Below, in pieces: positions 63,920 to 64,000 of a DNA stretch of 64,000 bases. The position numbers and the translations under genes are program-made. Numbering within the stretch: position 1 is the stretch's first letter; every line of letters starts with the position of its first letter. Where the stretch lies: the NCBI RefSeq assembly GCF_002245625.1, contig NZ_NOIG01000003.1, forward strand, positions 103,760-167,759. The letters are read 5' to 3'. Source of the DNA: Acidovorax kalamii (lineage in GTDB: Bacteria > Pseudomonadota > Gammaproteobacteria > Burkholderiales > Burkholderiaceae_C). The notes under the pieces were generated by a model. It saw only the letters and a program-made list of their open reading frames with translations, was not told the origin of the DNA and made no database searches.

Positions 63920-64000
63920 GCAGCCATCCAATCAAGGCGCGCAGCGCCGGGCTGACCTGCTTGCGCCCGGGGTAATACAGCGCAAAGCCAGGCTCGGCCG
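63912..64000 (-). CDS. LysR-family regulator, 3' end only
   Basis: 29 codons at the window edge. On the minus strand they read ...EPGFALYYPGRKQVSPALRA LIGWLRG then TAG, the typical C-terminal end of an LysR effector domain (FALYYPGR, ALRAL, W/YL). The gene continues beyond 64000. Its stop codon lies in the first unit of the hexamer repeat. Confidence 0.7.
   Translation of the reverse strand, partial: AEPGFALYYPGRKQVSPALRALIGWLRG

Noticed and set aside
63685..63927. Protein with (Val-Gly)n repeats encoded by the hexamer array
   Set aside because: The frame is simply the tandem array read through. It has no ribosome site and overlaps the stop codon of the partial LysR gene.
1..64000. CRISPR, prophage, insertion sequence or rRNA
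   Set aside because: No regular spacer-repeat array, transposase, integrase, phage structural gene or rRNA segment was seen on either strand.

Overview
The window looks like ordinary chromosome from a high-GC betaproteobacterium, most likely Comamonadaceae (Acidovorax or a close relative). This placement rests on gene content and recalled protein similarity, not on a search. Supporting signs are a pyruvate dehydrogenase operon whose E3 subunit carries its own lipoyl domain, an iscRSUA-hscBA-fdx operon, an orphan Bug/TctC solute-binding protein, and a dispersed ~60 bp AT-richer repeat between and inside genes. I see no rRNA, insertion sequence, prophage, CRISPR array or conjugation gene. Codon use looks uniform, so this reads as core genome with a few accessory modules.

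Layout. 1-2.3 kb: 3' part of an acyl-homoserine-lactone/penicillin acylase. 2.4-8.1 kb: a membrane histidine kinase and NtrC-type regulator, divergent from a DUF4166 gene plus a membrane-fused TIGR01777 epimerase; a sigma-54-like promoter lies between. 8.1-12 kb: nudK and a DUF4406 gene facing a DeoR regulator, then a LysR regulator facing a DMT permease. 12-16 kb: an ectoine-type aspartate kinase and a PAS protein whose EAL domain has lost its N-terminal part. 16-22.3 kb: pyruvate dehydrogenase operon aceE-aceF-lpdA (minus strand), divergent from a FixLJ-like two-component pair. 25.7-31.3 kb: folD, prlC, a periplasmic glutaredoxin-like protein, rpiA and pyrD. 31.4-35.2 kb: yqjDEK-like stress/membrane genes, an L-2-hydroxyglutarate oxidase-like protein, an acetylpolyamine amidohydrolase and two identical tRNA-Val genes. 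35.2-41.8 kb: dnaQ and the whole Fe-S assembly operon on the minus strand. 41.8-48.5 kb: uvrB, an aromatic aminotransferase, a nucleotidyltransferase, a Tat-tagged DODA-like dioxygenase, a CoA-transferase and a cold-shock/DUF1294 fusion. 49-55.8 kb: a GGDEF/EAL protein, the radical-SAM protein YgiQ, a MarR-GNAT fusion and a second GNAT. 56-57.2 kb: small genes, yigZ and yjfB. 57.2-63.4 kb: a four-gene D-serine/amide catabolic operon with its divergent LysR regulator. The right edge holds the 3' end of another LysR gene whose stop codon opens a TAGGGG tandem repeat.

Genes that work together: aceE/aceF/lpdA form the pyruvate dehydrogenase complex. The isc genes build and deliver Fe-S clusters under IscR, with a terminator-like hairpin separating iscRSUA from hscBA-fdx. 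The dsdA-bug-amidase-FAD oxidoreductase operon probably takes up and degrades an amide or D-amino acid. The NtrC pair probably switches on the DUF4166-epimerase unit through sigma-54. The most unusual features are the dispersed repeat that has become protein-coding sequence in at least five genes, the PAS-EAL gene that lacks exactly the GGDEF-to-EAL-motif stretch, and the sigma-54 module of unknown function.
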